NCBI GenBank assembly: GCA_037157565.1 | Contig: JAZHRO010000073.1 | Span: 89,630,001 to 89,694,000, forward strand | DNA: 64,000 nucleotides | Direction of reading: 5' to 3' | Source: Thalassia testudinum | Lineage: Eukaryota; Streptophyta; Magnoliopsida; Alismatales; Hydrocharitaceae | In this document: piece after piece, positions 43,707 through 55,811 of the stretch | How the letters are laid out: the number at the start of each line of letters is the position of its first letter | Numbering within the stretch: position 1 is the first letter of the stretch | Translations under genes and position numbers: made by a program | Notes under the pieces: generated by a model | Seen by the model: the letters and a program-made list of their open reading frames with translations, nothing else | Database searches by the model: none | Told to the model about the DNA's origin: nothing

Positions 43707-45740
43707 TACCCCCATGCCTAAATCTTGCTAGTCCCTAGCAAATGCAAGACTAAATTATTCACAGAAGGGTCCCTAAGGGATTGCTTATTTTATCAAGTGT
43801 ATGCCTAGAGATTTTTCTCCTTTTTGTTTTCATCCTATGCTTTAGAAATCCAGGCAATCGTGAAAGTGTAGCTATGTAGCTTTTGCAATGGATTCGAGTG
43901 AAAAACTAATTCACCTCTAAAGTCTGTACTCGACCCCTAGTAAAAATTCTAGCGGGATAGGCGGACTTCTTCCCTCGGGGTAGTCAAGATATTCTATGAA
44001 TTCCACCTGGCCTTAAGCTTAGGTAGTGAATCTTAGAGGGAAAAGATTATTGGTGGCTCACTCTTGACTGGTGCTACATAGATATTAGTACTACAGAATC
44101 TAGATTCCCGGATTTTCAAGTAACTCAACTCAGAGAAAGACGAGAAAAATTATGCTCTCTTCTGGTTCCTTTGTATTGATTCTCTCTTTCTCTCTCTATT
44201 TTTTTTTTTTTAGAGTTCACAATCTCACCTGATTCTCACGTATGATCCATATTTGGTGGTCTCACTTGGCATTAACACTTTAATTGAGTTCTCATAACCT
44301 TAACACTAAGTTGAAATTCCTCAGCCAGTATTTGGGCGGTCAGAAACACAGAAAGATAGGTTAAGGAGATATTTGGTGGTATTGCCTCAATGCAAATGAA
44401 ATAAATATTAAATATTCACAAACTCTTTTTCTGCTCTTTCTTCTCTCTGTTTTTCTTTTCCTTTTTTCTCTTTTTTCTTTTTTTTTTCTTTTTCTCATTT
44501 TCTCATTGTTTCATTCTATTTTTTTATATATAATTTTTCTAACTCAACACAATCTAGCAACACATTCATGAATTTTATTGAAGAGGCATTATTAGGAGTT
44601 GGTGGTACTCAAGAGACATTAGGTGGCTTATTTGGTGGAAGTGCCTACTCATGGCATCGGGAGAGACGACTAGGATGGTGCATTTTTGACCTTGACATCA
44701 ATACCCTCCTTCAGCTGAGGATTCCGTAAAGAATGGTTGTAACCATCCACCTTAGCTCTAGTTTTATGAAAACTCACTCTCCACGTATTTGCCTTATTTG
44801 GTGGCTCTCAAAATTTCACACAAAAATGTATACGCATGAATCGAAAGCGAAAACTATGCCTAATCTCTGAGTATCATCACCTAATTATCTAGGATTCCAG
44901 ATTCCTTGCACTAATCTTTGAGCACCAGTACACTCTACTCTCATCTCACACTATTTGGTGGATTTTTGGAGGAAAATCTGTCTGACTCCCAAAACACTGT
45001 CTAGCAGTTCAGGAGAAGAAGCACTGCTTCTTCTCGACAGACTAAAGGCATTTATCAGCCTTCACTGTGAATCCATTGCAAATTCTACGTGTGTGAAAAA
45101 AATTATACTGGATTCCAGATTATAAGAATCAACTAGAGGATAAAATCCCTAATGCATTCTCTTGATAGAAATCTTATTCATGAATGCAATATGTATATAT
45201 GTTATAAACAAGTAACCTCTTATATTTGTACTTCATGAAATTTCCCTTATTGGGTTACATTTAGCTTGGCCCTAAATTTAGAACAAATGGTGAGCAAGTG
45301 AGTCGGAAGTGGCTATTGCGAATGATTTTTAGCTCCAATGCCAGCATTGGAGGTGGAGTCGGTTGTTCTTTTTATTTAGGGTCCTAAAGTACGTTTGACA
45401 TGTAGCTCCAAGGTTTTCCTAAATGTTGGCATAAAAATTTTTAGTTTTGTTGTATCTACCCCTCATGCCTAAGTTCATGCATGTCCTCATGCCTAAGTTC
45501 ATGCATGTCCTCATGCATGAATATAAAAGAAAATAAATACAGTAGGGAGTAAATGGGTAGAAATCACATGTAATTGCTCCTGAAAATATAAATTTTGCAC
45601 CGGCCAACCTGACAGTATGTAATATGCTGAAAGAAAATATGCTAAAAGAAAAATATGCTATGTATAAAAATGAATATGTATAGGGTGATAGATGCGGAGT
45701 AGATGCTGAGTTTAACGCCTCTAGCTAGGCGAAAACTCAA
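43707..45740 (-). other. G2 3' region with TATTTGGTGG repeats and polypurine tract
   Basis: No env-like frame is visible. GGCATGGGGGTA (minus strand, 43707-43718) directly before the LTR is the polypurine tract. TATTTGGTGG occurs exactly five times, at 44250, 44370, 44629, 44795 and 44952 (plus-strand reading). A pyrimidine-rich, T-run zone lies at 44400-44530. A duplicated TCATGCCTAAGTTCATGCATG-type unit is at about 45463-45507. Confidence 0.75.
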
Positions 45741-46894
45741 TCACACATCCTCAATAAGATGAACGATCTCGTCAACTGGAGGAGGTTCCTGGGCCAAAAA
45801 TGGCTTGAGGCACTGGCCATTTACCATAGATGTATGCCCAAATTTTGGGTCCCTAATCTGGACTGCCCCATTAGGATGTGGGTGAATCACAACATATGGG
45901 CCAGTCCACTTGGACTTGAGCTTCCCTGCGAAAAGTTTTAACCATGAATCGAACAACTAGACTTGCTGGTTGGGCGTGAATGCTTTCCTCCGGATGTGGC
46001 TGTTATGAAAGGCCTTGGTCTTGTCCTTGTATATCAATGCATTCTCATAGGCCTCCCCTCGGATCTCTTTTAATTTGCTGAGCTGGAGTTCCATTCTTGA
46101 CCTCCTGCATTGAGGCCAAGGTTACATTTTCGCATCGCCCAAAAGGCGCGATGTTCCAGCTCTACATGAAGGTGACAGGCCTTGCCATATACCATACGAT
46201 ATGGTGACATTCTGAGTGGGGCCTTGTACGCAGTCCGATATGCCCAGAGTGAATCAACTAATTTATCAGACCAGTCCTTCCTATCTGGTCTAACCATCTT
46301 GTGGAGAATCAGCTTGATCTAATGGTTAGACACTTCTGCCTGCCCATTGGTCTGCAGGTGATACGGGGTGGCTATATGGTGATGTACCCCGTATTTCTTT
46401 AATAATGGCCTGAAGTGGGCGTGGATGAAGTGGCTTCCCCCGTCGCTAATTAGAGCGCGGGCTATTCCGAATCTCGCGAAGATGTATTGCCGTACAAAAG
46501 AAATGATGGTCTTATGATCAGCCCATCTCGTCGGGATGGCCATGACCCACTTTGAGACATAGTCAACGACTAGTAATATGTTCTCAAAGCCATGCGAGTT
46601 CAAAAAACGGCCCATAAAATTGATGCCCCAGACGTCGAACACTTCTACAACCATGATGGGCTGGAGTGCCACCATGTCTCTCATGGTCATAGAATCGACC
46701 GACTGGAATCGTTTGCAGTGTTGGACGTATTCGTGTGAATCTCTGAAAATAGTTAGCCAGAAAAATCCCAACTGCAAAATTTTTGCAATGGTTTTCAGTC
46801 CCAAGAAATGACCACCACAAGCATCATTGTGGATAAAAGATAACACACTAGGGATCTCAGAATCTGGGATGCATTTTCGAATAATTTGATCCAC
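45741..46894 (-). pseudogene. pol: G2 integrase
   Basis: From 46894 downward the zinc-binding part reads FIHNDACGGHF, then HCKRF, where the usual CxxC has lost its second Cys. The core shows DVWGINFMG, so the first catalytic Asp is Asn as in G1. ALISDGGSHF and NGQAEVSN keep the second Asp and the Glu. The C-terminal part (46070-46297) has [20 protein letters not shown], and 45741-45956 ends with MVNGQCLKPF. Frameshifts lie near 46300-46320 and 45960-46070. Confidence 0.9.
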
Positions 46895-46961
46895 TCCAAT
46901 GCGAAAGAGCAGTGGGTCATCCCAGAGGTAAAATTTGGCCTCCGTAGTAAATTTGAAGTTT

Positions 46962-47600
46962 CTAGTCCTTAGATAGGTTCACGAGAATCTTACCTACGGC
47001 AAGATAGTTCGCGATATTCACGTACCAGGGAAACTCAACAAAGTGAACTGCCAAAAGGGATTCATCTGGAAATTGGTCGTGGATAGGCAGGGAATAACGA
47101 ATGTGGGCTGGGTCCAGTCTGGATAAGTGATCCGCCACAACGTTCTGCTTTCTGGCTTTGTCATGGATTTCAATATCAAATTCTTGCAATAGAAGGATCC
47201 ATCTGATGAGCCGGGGTTTGGCATCCTTCTTTCCCAACAAATGCCAGAGTGCAGAGTGGTCAGTGAAGATGATAACTTTCGACCCTAATAAATAAGATCT
47301 GAATTTCTCCAACCCAAATACTACTTCTAGCAGTTCTTTTTCGATGACAATATAATTACGCTGAGCCTCATTCAGCATCTTGCTAGCAAAGTATATGAGA
47401 AAAGGTTGTTTTTCCCAACACTGGCCTAAAACAACACCGACAGCAAAATCAAAAGCGTCACACATCATCTCGAAATCAAGTGACCAGTTGGGTTGTTTGA
47501 GAATCAGGGAATCAGGGACAACGCTTTGTAAAGTCTCAAAGGTGCTGAGGCACGATGTGTCGAATTCGAATGGGGCATCGGGAACAAGGAGATTCGTCAA
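46962..47600 (-). pseudogene. pol: G2 RNase H
   Basis: The frame continues directly from [52 protein letters not shown] and [10 protein letters not shown] give the four acidic positions in order. It is open without a stop, one of the best preserved parts of G2. A frameshift lies between it and integrase (46894-46962). Confidence 0.88.
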
Positions 47601-48640
47601 AGGTCGTGCAATTTTCGAGAAATCGCGTATAAATCTCTGATAGAAGCCAACGTAACCCAAGAATGATCTGATCTGCTTGATCGAGCTAGGTGGCGGTAAG
47701 TGGGAAATAATCTCAGATTTAACTCGATCGACCTCGAGTGCATTTTTAGAGATCCTGTGCCCTGGTACTATGCCATCCCTCACCATGAAATGGCTTTTCT
47801 CCTAAGATAGTACTAGGTTTACCTCAATACACCATTTCAGGATTTTGATGAGGTTATCAAGACAAGATGCGAAATCATCTACGAAAATGGAGAAGTCATC
47901 CATGAACACCTCCACATAGTCCCCAATCATGTCAGAGAAGATGGCCATCATACAACGTTGAAATGTTGCTAGTGCATTGCAGAAGCCAAAGGGCATCCGC
48001 TTGAAAGCAAATGTTCCTAACGAGCATGTGAATGTGGTCTTGTCTTGATCTTCTAGGTTAATCGCTACTTGATTATACCCGTAGTATCCATCCAGAAAGC
48101 AAAAGAAACTGCATCTGGCTAACTATTCCAAGATCTGATCAATGAAAGGTAAAGGAAAGTGATCCTTTTGGGTAGCCATGTTCAGTTTCCTATAGTCGAT
48201 GAAGACTCGCCAAGATGTTGCAGTGCGGGTTGGGATGGATTCGCCTTTATCAATTTTCACTACGGTAAGTCCTGCTTTCTTTGGCACTATCTGGATCGGA
48301 CTCACCCATTGGCAATCAAAGATTGGGTATACAATACCTGCATTCAGTCATTTGATGATCTCCTTCTTAACAACCTCTAGCATACTTGGGTTAAGTCATC
48401 TTTGAGGTTGTCTCGAAGGTTTCACCCCCTCATCCATGTAAATGTGATGACTGCAATACGAGGGCCGAATACCGCGAAGATCGGCAATGCTCCACCCTAT
48501 AGCAGCCCTATGGTCTTGTAGCGTAGAAATCAATTAATGCTCTTGTTCTTGGGTTAAGTGGGCACTAATAATGACTGGGTATGTCTCACTTTCGCCCAAG
48601 AACACATACTTAAGTGAGTCAGGTAAGGGCTTCAATTCAA
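47601..48640 (-). pseudogene. pol: G2 reverse transcriptase
   Basis: In order on the minus strand: the AGIVYPI and SPIQIVPKKAG block (about 48340-48250), WRVFIDYRKLNMATQKDHFPLPF (about 48215), the MPFGFCNALATFQR block (47996), the FMDDFSIF box with both Asp (about 47896) and the [20 protein letters not shown] thumb block (about 47680). Stops occur near 48360 (for W), 48122 and 47800, all in the same frame. The usual CNAPATF is CNALATF. Confidence 0.9.
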
Positions 48641-49073
48641 TCACGGGTGGGTCAGAGTCAAAGATGGGAATAGGAGGAGCAGATTCACAGGTGGAAATCT
48701 AATGATCCGTATTCACGTGAATTCCCATTGATTCGCTACCTGTGACTGCATTAACGGGAAACTCGTTAGCTTTGGTCACATCTTCTTGTAACAGCAGGTG
48801 CGATCTAGTAGTGTATGGATCAGGATGGCTAGATTTAGGGGTGTTGTGGTCAGAAGCACACCCTAAACAATCAGATCCTCGGAGAGATATGTGCAGTGTA
48901 GTGGTCTCAGTCTCATGTGGATCGAGGTCCAAGAACCCTAATAGTGCAAACGAATGAGACATTGGGTCATCACAAAGGAGCCCAATGTTACCAAAGTATG
49001 CCGAATTTTCGTCTTCACCATCCTCCTCTATGCGATCACAGTCAAAATTCTTTGATGCCCTGAATATGTCAAG

Positions 49074-49600
49074 TCAAAGTCGCTCATTATCTAAGGCTAT
49101 ATCTATACACCCGGATGCACAATCAATGTTTGCTCGGGCTATTGCTAGAAATGGGTGACCCAAAATGATTGGTGCATCTCGGAGATTAGGAGGAACCTCC
49201 ATATCAAGAACAAAAAAATCTGTAGGAAAGCAGAATCTGCGGACTTTTACGATCACGTTCTCAACCACCCCCCTCGGTGTTTTTACTGATCTATCAGCTA
49301 GCTGAATCGTGACCGAGGTAGGCTTTAACTCCCCAAATCGAAATCGATCAAATATGGTAGTGGGAGTTAAGTTGATGGACGAACCCAGGTTTAGAAGGGC
49401 CTGATCAAATGGAGAATCCAGCAAAAAGCAAGGTATGAGTGGGGTACCAAGGTCTTTCTTTTTCGGCGGCAAGTCATCTAGAATCACGGCGCTAGCTTCT
49501 TTTGATAGTACCGCCTGTCGGCCAATTCTAGGCTGTCACTTCGGGGTACAATAGTCCTTGAAGAACCTAGCGACAGCGGGGATGTGATCTATTGCCTCAA
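49074..49600 (-). pseudogene. pol: G2 protease region
   Basis: From 49487 the frame gives ILDDLPPKKKDLGTPLIPC, then LLNLGSSINLTPTTIFD. The active-site Asp (DLGAS in G1) is Asn here (NLGSS), so the protease would be inactive. IILGHPFLAIARANID follows. The frame is the same as that of RT, 0.4-0.6 kb downstream. Confidence 0.85.
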
Positions 49601-49639
49601 GGAGGGGGACCTGAATATGTACTTCCTTGAACATTGACT

Positions 49640-51760
49640 TCAGGTCCTCAAAATTCTATGTGTCCTTCTTCCATACTACATTTCGCATCAGAGCCTCGGG
49701 AAAAGGGGCGAGAATCTTAGGGTCAAGTGGCCTCTTACCCTTATCTACCATAGGTGGCTCTTGAGATGAAGGAGTCGAACCCGCTTACGGCGAACAGTGA
49801 GAAAAATTAGGACCCGCCTACCTATGTGGTCGATCAAATGTCTTCCTTCCATTCCTCAATGGGACAGCATTTGCATCGGCTTGCTGTCCATGAGGTGGTG
49901 GGGGAGCGGAAGGGACAGAGTATGTGGGGTTCTGCATCAAAGGCGACTGGCCTTGAGCATAACCAGGTGGTGCAGGAGGCGCCTATAATATGGCATATGC
50001 CTGTCCCTATGGTGCCTGAAACCTGGGCGGGGCGCCTTGGTTCTGCACATACCAAGGGCTCAGGATAGGTTGGGAGGGCAAGGCTCCCTGAGTCCTATGC
50101 TCCTGCAACAGCTGGTTTTGCATGTTCTGTATAGTCTGTATCTGGTCAGCCATCACCTTCATTATCTGCAAGCTATCCTATGTAGATTTCCTCATCGATT
50201 CTTGTAGCCCCTCTTTCAATGCCTTCATTGGGTCAGCCCACTTTGGAGGGTGACTGGCAACTTGGTGCAGCTGCTGGTATATAGAACGGGGTTGCTGCTG
50301 CTAATATGGGAATGGTTGCTGCCTAGGGTATGTGTTTTACGCATTCTTGTATTGCCTGGTCTGGTAGTGTGGATCTTAGTGTACTCTCTGTGAGTTACCA
50401 GACCAGGATAAGTTCGGATGCTGGCGCTAACCAGGGTTATACATATCTGAATACGGGTTATTACGCCCGTATCCTTGAATTGCACTGACGTCCTCGTAGG
50501 GCGAATACATCTGAGACGTATATCCATCAAGGGGATATGTATTATAGTCAGCAGGTGGTGCGTAACCCTGGTCATATGGTGCCAAATCAGGATTGTTTAC
50601 TGTATCCTATTATTCAAGATCTCGTAAATAAGGAGAAGATGCATCCTGAGTGAGTAGATTAACTTGAGCAGGAGGGGCTCGGGGTGCAAAGGTGGCTCTT
50701 GGAGCAGCAGAGTTCAGGTTAGATTGACCCTAACTAATTTGGTCAATCTTTTTCTCGATCAGGTTTATTCTATCCAGCTGCTTGACGATGATATCCATGT
50801 CGGCTCGAATAGACTCGGTGTGAACCTCATGGAAACCAACCCACTGCTGACCAAGCTGCTGGAACTGGTTCATGGATGCGGCATTCATCGAGTTCTCTGC
50901 CAAGGATTCGAACAACTCAAATGCGTTGTTCTCATTTTTTGCGAGAAAATTCCTGCACTAGATGCATCGGCTAGATACCAATGTGTGTCATCCAGCCCAT
51001 GGTAAAAGATCTAAGCTAGGTGCCATCTGGGTATACCATGGTGCGGGCATTTCCAGAGAAGGTCATGAAATCGATCCTAGGCATCATGCAACTTCTCCCC
51101 AGCCCCTTGGGAGAAAGTCGTGATTGCGTGCCTCATCGCGTTCGTTCGACCGATCGGGAAGAACTTTTGTAGGAATTCATGGCATAATTCCGGCCAGGTT
51201 CCAATTGGCTTCCCAATGGTCTTGAACCAGTATGAAGCTTTGTCCCTCAAAGAAAATGGGAAAAGCTTCATTGGAACAATCCCAAGATCAATATTCCTGG
51301 GGCGAATCGTTTGTACGAGTCGACTCAGGTCTTCTAAGTGCTGGAATGGATCTTCGCTTGAGTTTCCATAAAAATGACTGCTGATCAAACCGATCACATT
51401 GGGCTTGAGCTCAAACGCATCTCCACCTATGGGAATCTTGACTAAGGGTGTGACGATCGGTGCAGCTGAATCATAGAAGTCTCAAAGTTGTTCTCCTCAT
51501 AGTGGGTGCTGCATTCTGTCGAGCGTCGTCAAAATACGGTCCATGCTCTACTGATGCCGCTCCTCTGATTCAACCACCCAGGCTTCCAAATGAGCCATCA
51601 GGCCCAGATTACCAGCATCCTGACCTGGTCTAGGTCCAAGTCCAGGATTAACCATTACAGCTAAGGGAGTAGAAGAAGTGGGGGGAGAAGATGGACCTGG
51701 CGAGGTGACTTGCCTCCTTGGGAGTGGCTTCCAATGTCCAACCAGTTGAGATCTAAGTGA
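49640..51760 (-). pseudogene. gag: G2 gag
   Basis: The capsid-type domain is at 51077-51397 (HFYGNSSEDPFQHLEDL, then ELCHEFLQKFFPIGRTNAMR). The adjacent segment (50730-50915) has SLAENSMNAASMNQFQQL. A Gln/Pro/Tyr-rich low-complexity part follows, down to about 49640, with several stops. A frame change lies between 51077 and 50915. The N-terminal part up to about 51760 is poorly readable. Element A has inserted just upstream, at 51958. Confidence 0.8.
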
Positions 51761-51957
51761 CCTCCTTCCTTACATACACCACCCAAACCCTAGGTTGGTG
51801 TACCCAAGCCAGACAAGGCTAAGGCCTTGTCAATCAGATGGCCCTTATGATCAGGTGACCAGATTTTTCATTCTAAGTTCGAATTCCTGAAGAAAATTCG
51901 TCGTACAATCGACTGAAAGTGATTCCCACCTCTCAAGCTAACCTAGCCACTAGGTTT
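51761..51957 (-). other. G2 leader/gag border left of element A
   Basis: No recognisable domain. It ends with GGTTT at 51953-51957, the left copy of the element A target site. Confidence 0.5.
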
Positions 51958-53309
51958 TGTAGGATCTGTAAATCACAAGCACACTAGAAGGGGGGATGAA
52001 TAGTGTGGGAAATAAAAAATTACAAGACAAATCAAACCACAAAAACAAAGGCACAAGATGTATAGTGGTTCCCCTCACCTGGGTACTCCACTACCTACGT
52101 CTCCCGACTTAGGATTTTTAACCCAATTCCCTCAACTCAGAGGGAATCAATTTACAAATATCAGAGGTAATTAACAGGTTACCTCAACCCAATTACAAGG
52201 TATGAAGAAAAGATAAAGATACAGGTGTAAGCAAAATGTAAATAGAAGCTTACAACTATTTCCTAAGTCTCCAACAAGAGTATATCTTATAATAATTATA
52301 ACCAACTCTAACAAGAAAAGCTAAGGCGTAAAACAAATGATTGATTACAGAAAAATACAATCGCCTTTGATGATTTGTTGCAAATGGTGAGATGCCTTGA
52401 ATGATATGTAACAAAACAAACTCTCTATCAGCTTGAAAATTGAGAATTAAAGGTGTAGGCAAGAGTATGATTTTTCTTAAGAGATGTGTCTAAAACAACA
52501 CTCAAAGAGTGCTTATATAGACCACTAATCAACTCTCCCTTGAATTCAAGCCGTTAGGGGTATTTTAGGAACATTAGAATTATGATTAATTGCAAACTAG
52601 CTGTTCAGACTGGTCACAACGGTTAGTTGGTACCGGTACTAACTACATACAGTCAGTACAGCCAAATCACTAGGTATCGGTACTCATTGTGAGTACCGGT
52701 ACATGTGACACACAGTCTTGGGTCCTGTGACCTACATGTACTGGCACTCATGATGAATACCGGTACTTGTAACGCACAATCTTGGCTCCTGTGACCTTCA
52801 TGTACCAGTACTCATGATGAGTACCGGTACTTGTAAGGTCCAGGCAAAAACCCAGTTCACAAACTGTGACCACTTGATACCGGTAATCATCACTCATGAT
52901 GAGTACCGGTACTTGATTTTCACAATTTGGAACTTAGGTCCAAACCTCTGCCAAGAAAGTACCAAAGATCATTAGTGAATCAATTAGAGAAATGCAATCT
53001 ACTCTAGGCGACTTAGTTTTGAAAGAGTCGATTTTGAGTTAAGAACCGAGCAAATGAACGATATTCTGAATCCTAGTTATCTCTACTTTGATTTTAATAC
53101 CTAGATTATGTTTTACTTGTTTGGAGACATACAAAAAATCTAAGATACAATAAAAACTAAAGTCTTCAAAAACTTCTTCCTTCATATGCAATCTTTTTGC
53201 TTGCATCCACAGATTCTTTTGACCTGTAATCACTTCATAAACATATTAGATTTTAAAACGGTTTTGTTAGCATCAAAACACAAAAGAGAGATGGAACTAG
53301 GGTCCAACA
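51958..53309 (-). repeat. 3' LTR of element A
   Basis: 1352 bases, TGTAGGATCTG to GGGTCCAACA. The TACCGGTACT/AGTACCGGTA palindromes are clustered at 52630-52915, several arranged as mirror pairs around ATCATGA-like centres. Confidence 0.92.
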
Positions 53310-53490
53310 ATCTTCCCCTTTTTGATGTTGACAAAACAAATAAGATACTCATATTAAAAATAAATAGAGACTTAATAAGAGAAGAATAAAAAACTCCACA
53401 AGAGAGTTAAAAACCTCCCCCTCAAACGAAGCTCTCCCTATTTTAGATATGAAGTATCCATTCATTCATTTCATTTCTCCCCCTTTTTGT
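53310..53490 (-). other. Clustered polypurine tracts of element A
   Basis: CTTCCCCTTTTTGATGTTGA adjoins the LTR (53312), with further CTCCCCCTC at about 53414 and CTCCCCCTTTTTGTCAAG at about 53478. In reverse complement these are AAAAAGGGGGAG-type plus-strand primer sites. Confidence 0.7.
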
Positions 53491-53688
53491 CAAGAAAGCA
53501 AAAAAAATTGAGCAAATACCATAAAAGTTCAAATTTCATAACAAAGCATAAATACATAATCAAACAAAGCATCAAATTTCATAACATAATAAAATTCATG
53601 ACACAAAATAAATATAAAGAGCCATAGAAATTTAACAATGTTAAGAGTCATACAATCAAAAACAAGCTTACATACGTAAAAAACTAAA

Positions 53689-55046
53689 CTAATTTCTACG
53701 ACGTTTTCTAATAAGTGGTTGTTCATCCTCATCATCGTCATTGTCATCGTCATTGTCATCATCATCATTGGTGTCGTCGTCATCATCATCATCATCGTTG
53801 CCGTCGTCGTCATCATCTTCTTCATATGAAACATTTTCTTCATCTTCATTTATAATTGGTTCTTTTTCTGCTACAAATGATGAATCTTGGAAGTGTTTCT
53901 GTCTTCATTCGCTGTATTCCGGAGGTGCCTTTGGTTGAATCCGCTTCCTTTCTTTGGTATGTTGAGTGGAAGATGCAACATAGGAAGACTCAGGAGACAT
54001 AGAAAGATCATGAAATTCACGTTCCATGTGATGGAAGGCAAAATTCAGATTGGTTAAATTTTGGCCAATGTAATTGAAAGTGTTGATCATGTAGGGATCA
54101 ATGCCAAACTCATGAGATAGGTTCTTCCAAGGAGTTTCGGCTTCCGGAAAAGGATAGGTAATGGGGACAAAAGCTGAAGATGATTTAGGAGGTGGATGAG
54201 AAGAAGATTGAGTATTTGGATCAACTTCATCTTCTTCATCATCACTAGTAGATTCCTCTCTAGCGGGTTTCACTCTCATTTTCCGGAGAGTAGTCCATTT
54301 GAAATAGACCACTTTTCTAAGATGAGTGAAATTAGAAAGGTCAATTTTATTTTTATGAAATATGTGGGACACCAAGATATCCAAGGGTAAAGCCGATGCA
54401 CGGTAATGAGGTCTAAGACAGTGAATGAAAATCTTGTTCCAATTGACCGGAAATCCTATAATGATAGCATAAATTAAGGGTAAAATGTCAACGGGAATTT
54501 TGTGAAAACCCGAATTTTTAACCATGCTAAGATATGGAAAAGAACACGAGCAAAAGGAGTCATATTGGGGGCAACCAATGCTTTGCCCTGGCAATTAGGA
54601 AGCAATAGAGTTTCATGAATTTTGTGAGTAGGAAATTGCTCCGTAAGTGTGTTAAAAGGATGGCCTTCATTAGGGCATTGGGTGATGGTTGATAAAAATT
54701 TAGGAGTAATGGTGAGTTTTTGACCAAAGACTTTGGAAGTTAAGATTAGATGGCCTCGATTTTCTTGTTCTTGGAGATTAGCAAAAAATAGACAACTAAT
54801 GTCAAGGTAAACTCCAGGAACATCAGCAAAAAATGCCTCATCAAAGAAATGCATAAGATGTTGATTGGAAAGACAGGTAGTGAATTCATAGATTTGTAGA
54901 GAAAAATCTTTCCACTCAATAGGCCTACAGTGATGGAGTTTTAGGCCTTTATACCAATCAAATTTTGATTTAGCATCCTCATTGATGCAAAACTTGTGGA
55001 ATCCATCTTGAGGTGCTTTTCCCTTACTTTTAGATTTGGGTGCCAT
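53689..55046 (-). pseudogene. Element A env-like / plant-transposon-type ORF
   Basis: The start at 55046 gives MAPKSKSKGKAPQDGFHKFC. Blocks HHCRPIEWKDF and DISCLFFANLQEQENRGHL follow, then a frame change in the overlap 54474-54594, then FPVNWNKIFIHCLRPHYRAS and a Ser/Pro-rich linker. A stop (TGA, probably from CGA) lies near 53905. Beyond it the same frame continues in a striking Asp-rich run (53729-53810) and a basic RKRRR tail ending at 53689, resembling a nuclear-localisation signal. I see no clear signal peptide or membrane segment. The name env-like is from the family; the role is unproven. The homologue in B is at 38299-39750. Confidence 0.7.
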
Positions 55047-55811
55047 CTGAAAACACACAACAACAGGAAATAGGAATATAATTAGAGATAAAGATCATGT
55101 GTTCAAGTAACAACACATTAAGCCTGCATGTACCGGTACTGGTGATTGGTACCAGTACTGGTTGGTTTTTGTCCCAACCAGAAATACTAGCTAGTACCAG
55201 TACTCATCTTCAGTACCAGTACCTACTCTGTAAAGCAGGCACTGTTGCGCCCAGCGAGTACCGGTAGCATCTGGTACCCAATGAAAACATATTGCAGTAG
55301 CAGAACTGACGACGAGAAATAAAAAACATGATATAGAATGAATCAAGGAAGCAAGATTTGATGATAAGAGAAGAATGTACCTAGGGTATGAAGATTGGAG
55401 ATTATTCTTCTTCTTGGCAAGGGCTTGGAGGGACTTGTGGTGGAACTAGGGTTTGGTTGTGAAAAAATGAGGCAAGTGTTCGCACTTGACCTCTTTTATA
55501 TGGGATGGGTCATGTGCTTGTCACATGACCACTTAAGTGGTTGAGAGAAGAAAATTTGACAACTTAAGTGTTGAAAAAATAATGTGACCAACAACCTAAG
55601 TTAAGTAACCAAATTGCAAACAACACCCTGGTATTTCCAGACATATGGAAATATTACATGTTACCCCTCTTTTAGTAAGCATGGGTAATTTGCAAAAAAG
55701 CCCTTAGGAATTTTCATAAATACAAACAAAGTTTATATTAAACAAAATGTTAAATTAGAATCTCTTTTCTTGTACAAAGTCCTAATTTTCTCCTTATAAA
55801 GTAGAATCTCT
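55047..55811 (-). other. Element A pol-env spacer with TACCGGTACT words
   Basis: Non-coding. TACCGGTACT and variants occur at about 55132-55270, the same words as in the A LTR. A TATA-like CATATAAAAGAG (minus strand) lies at about 55495-55506, upstream of the env-like ORF; it could drive a separate transcript but this is speculative. Confidence 0.6.

Noticed and set aside
46578..46811. Plus-strand frames across G2 pol (also 47380-47640 and 51120-51371)
   Set aside because: They are antisense to well-supported integrase, RNase H and gag frames.
53529..53849. Met/Thr-rich frame of 106 codons
   Set aside because: It is the wrong-frame reading of the Asp-rich tail of the env-like ORF of element A.
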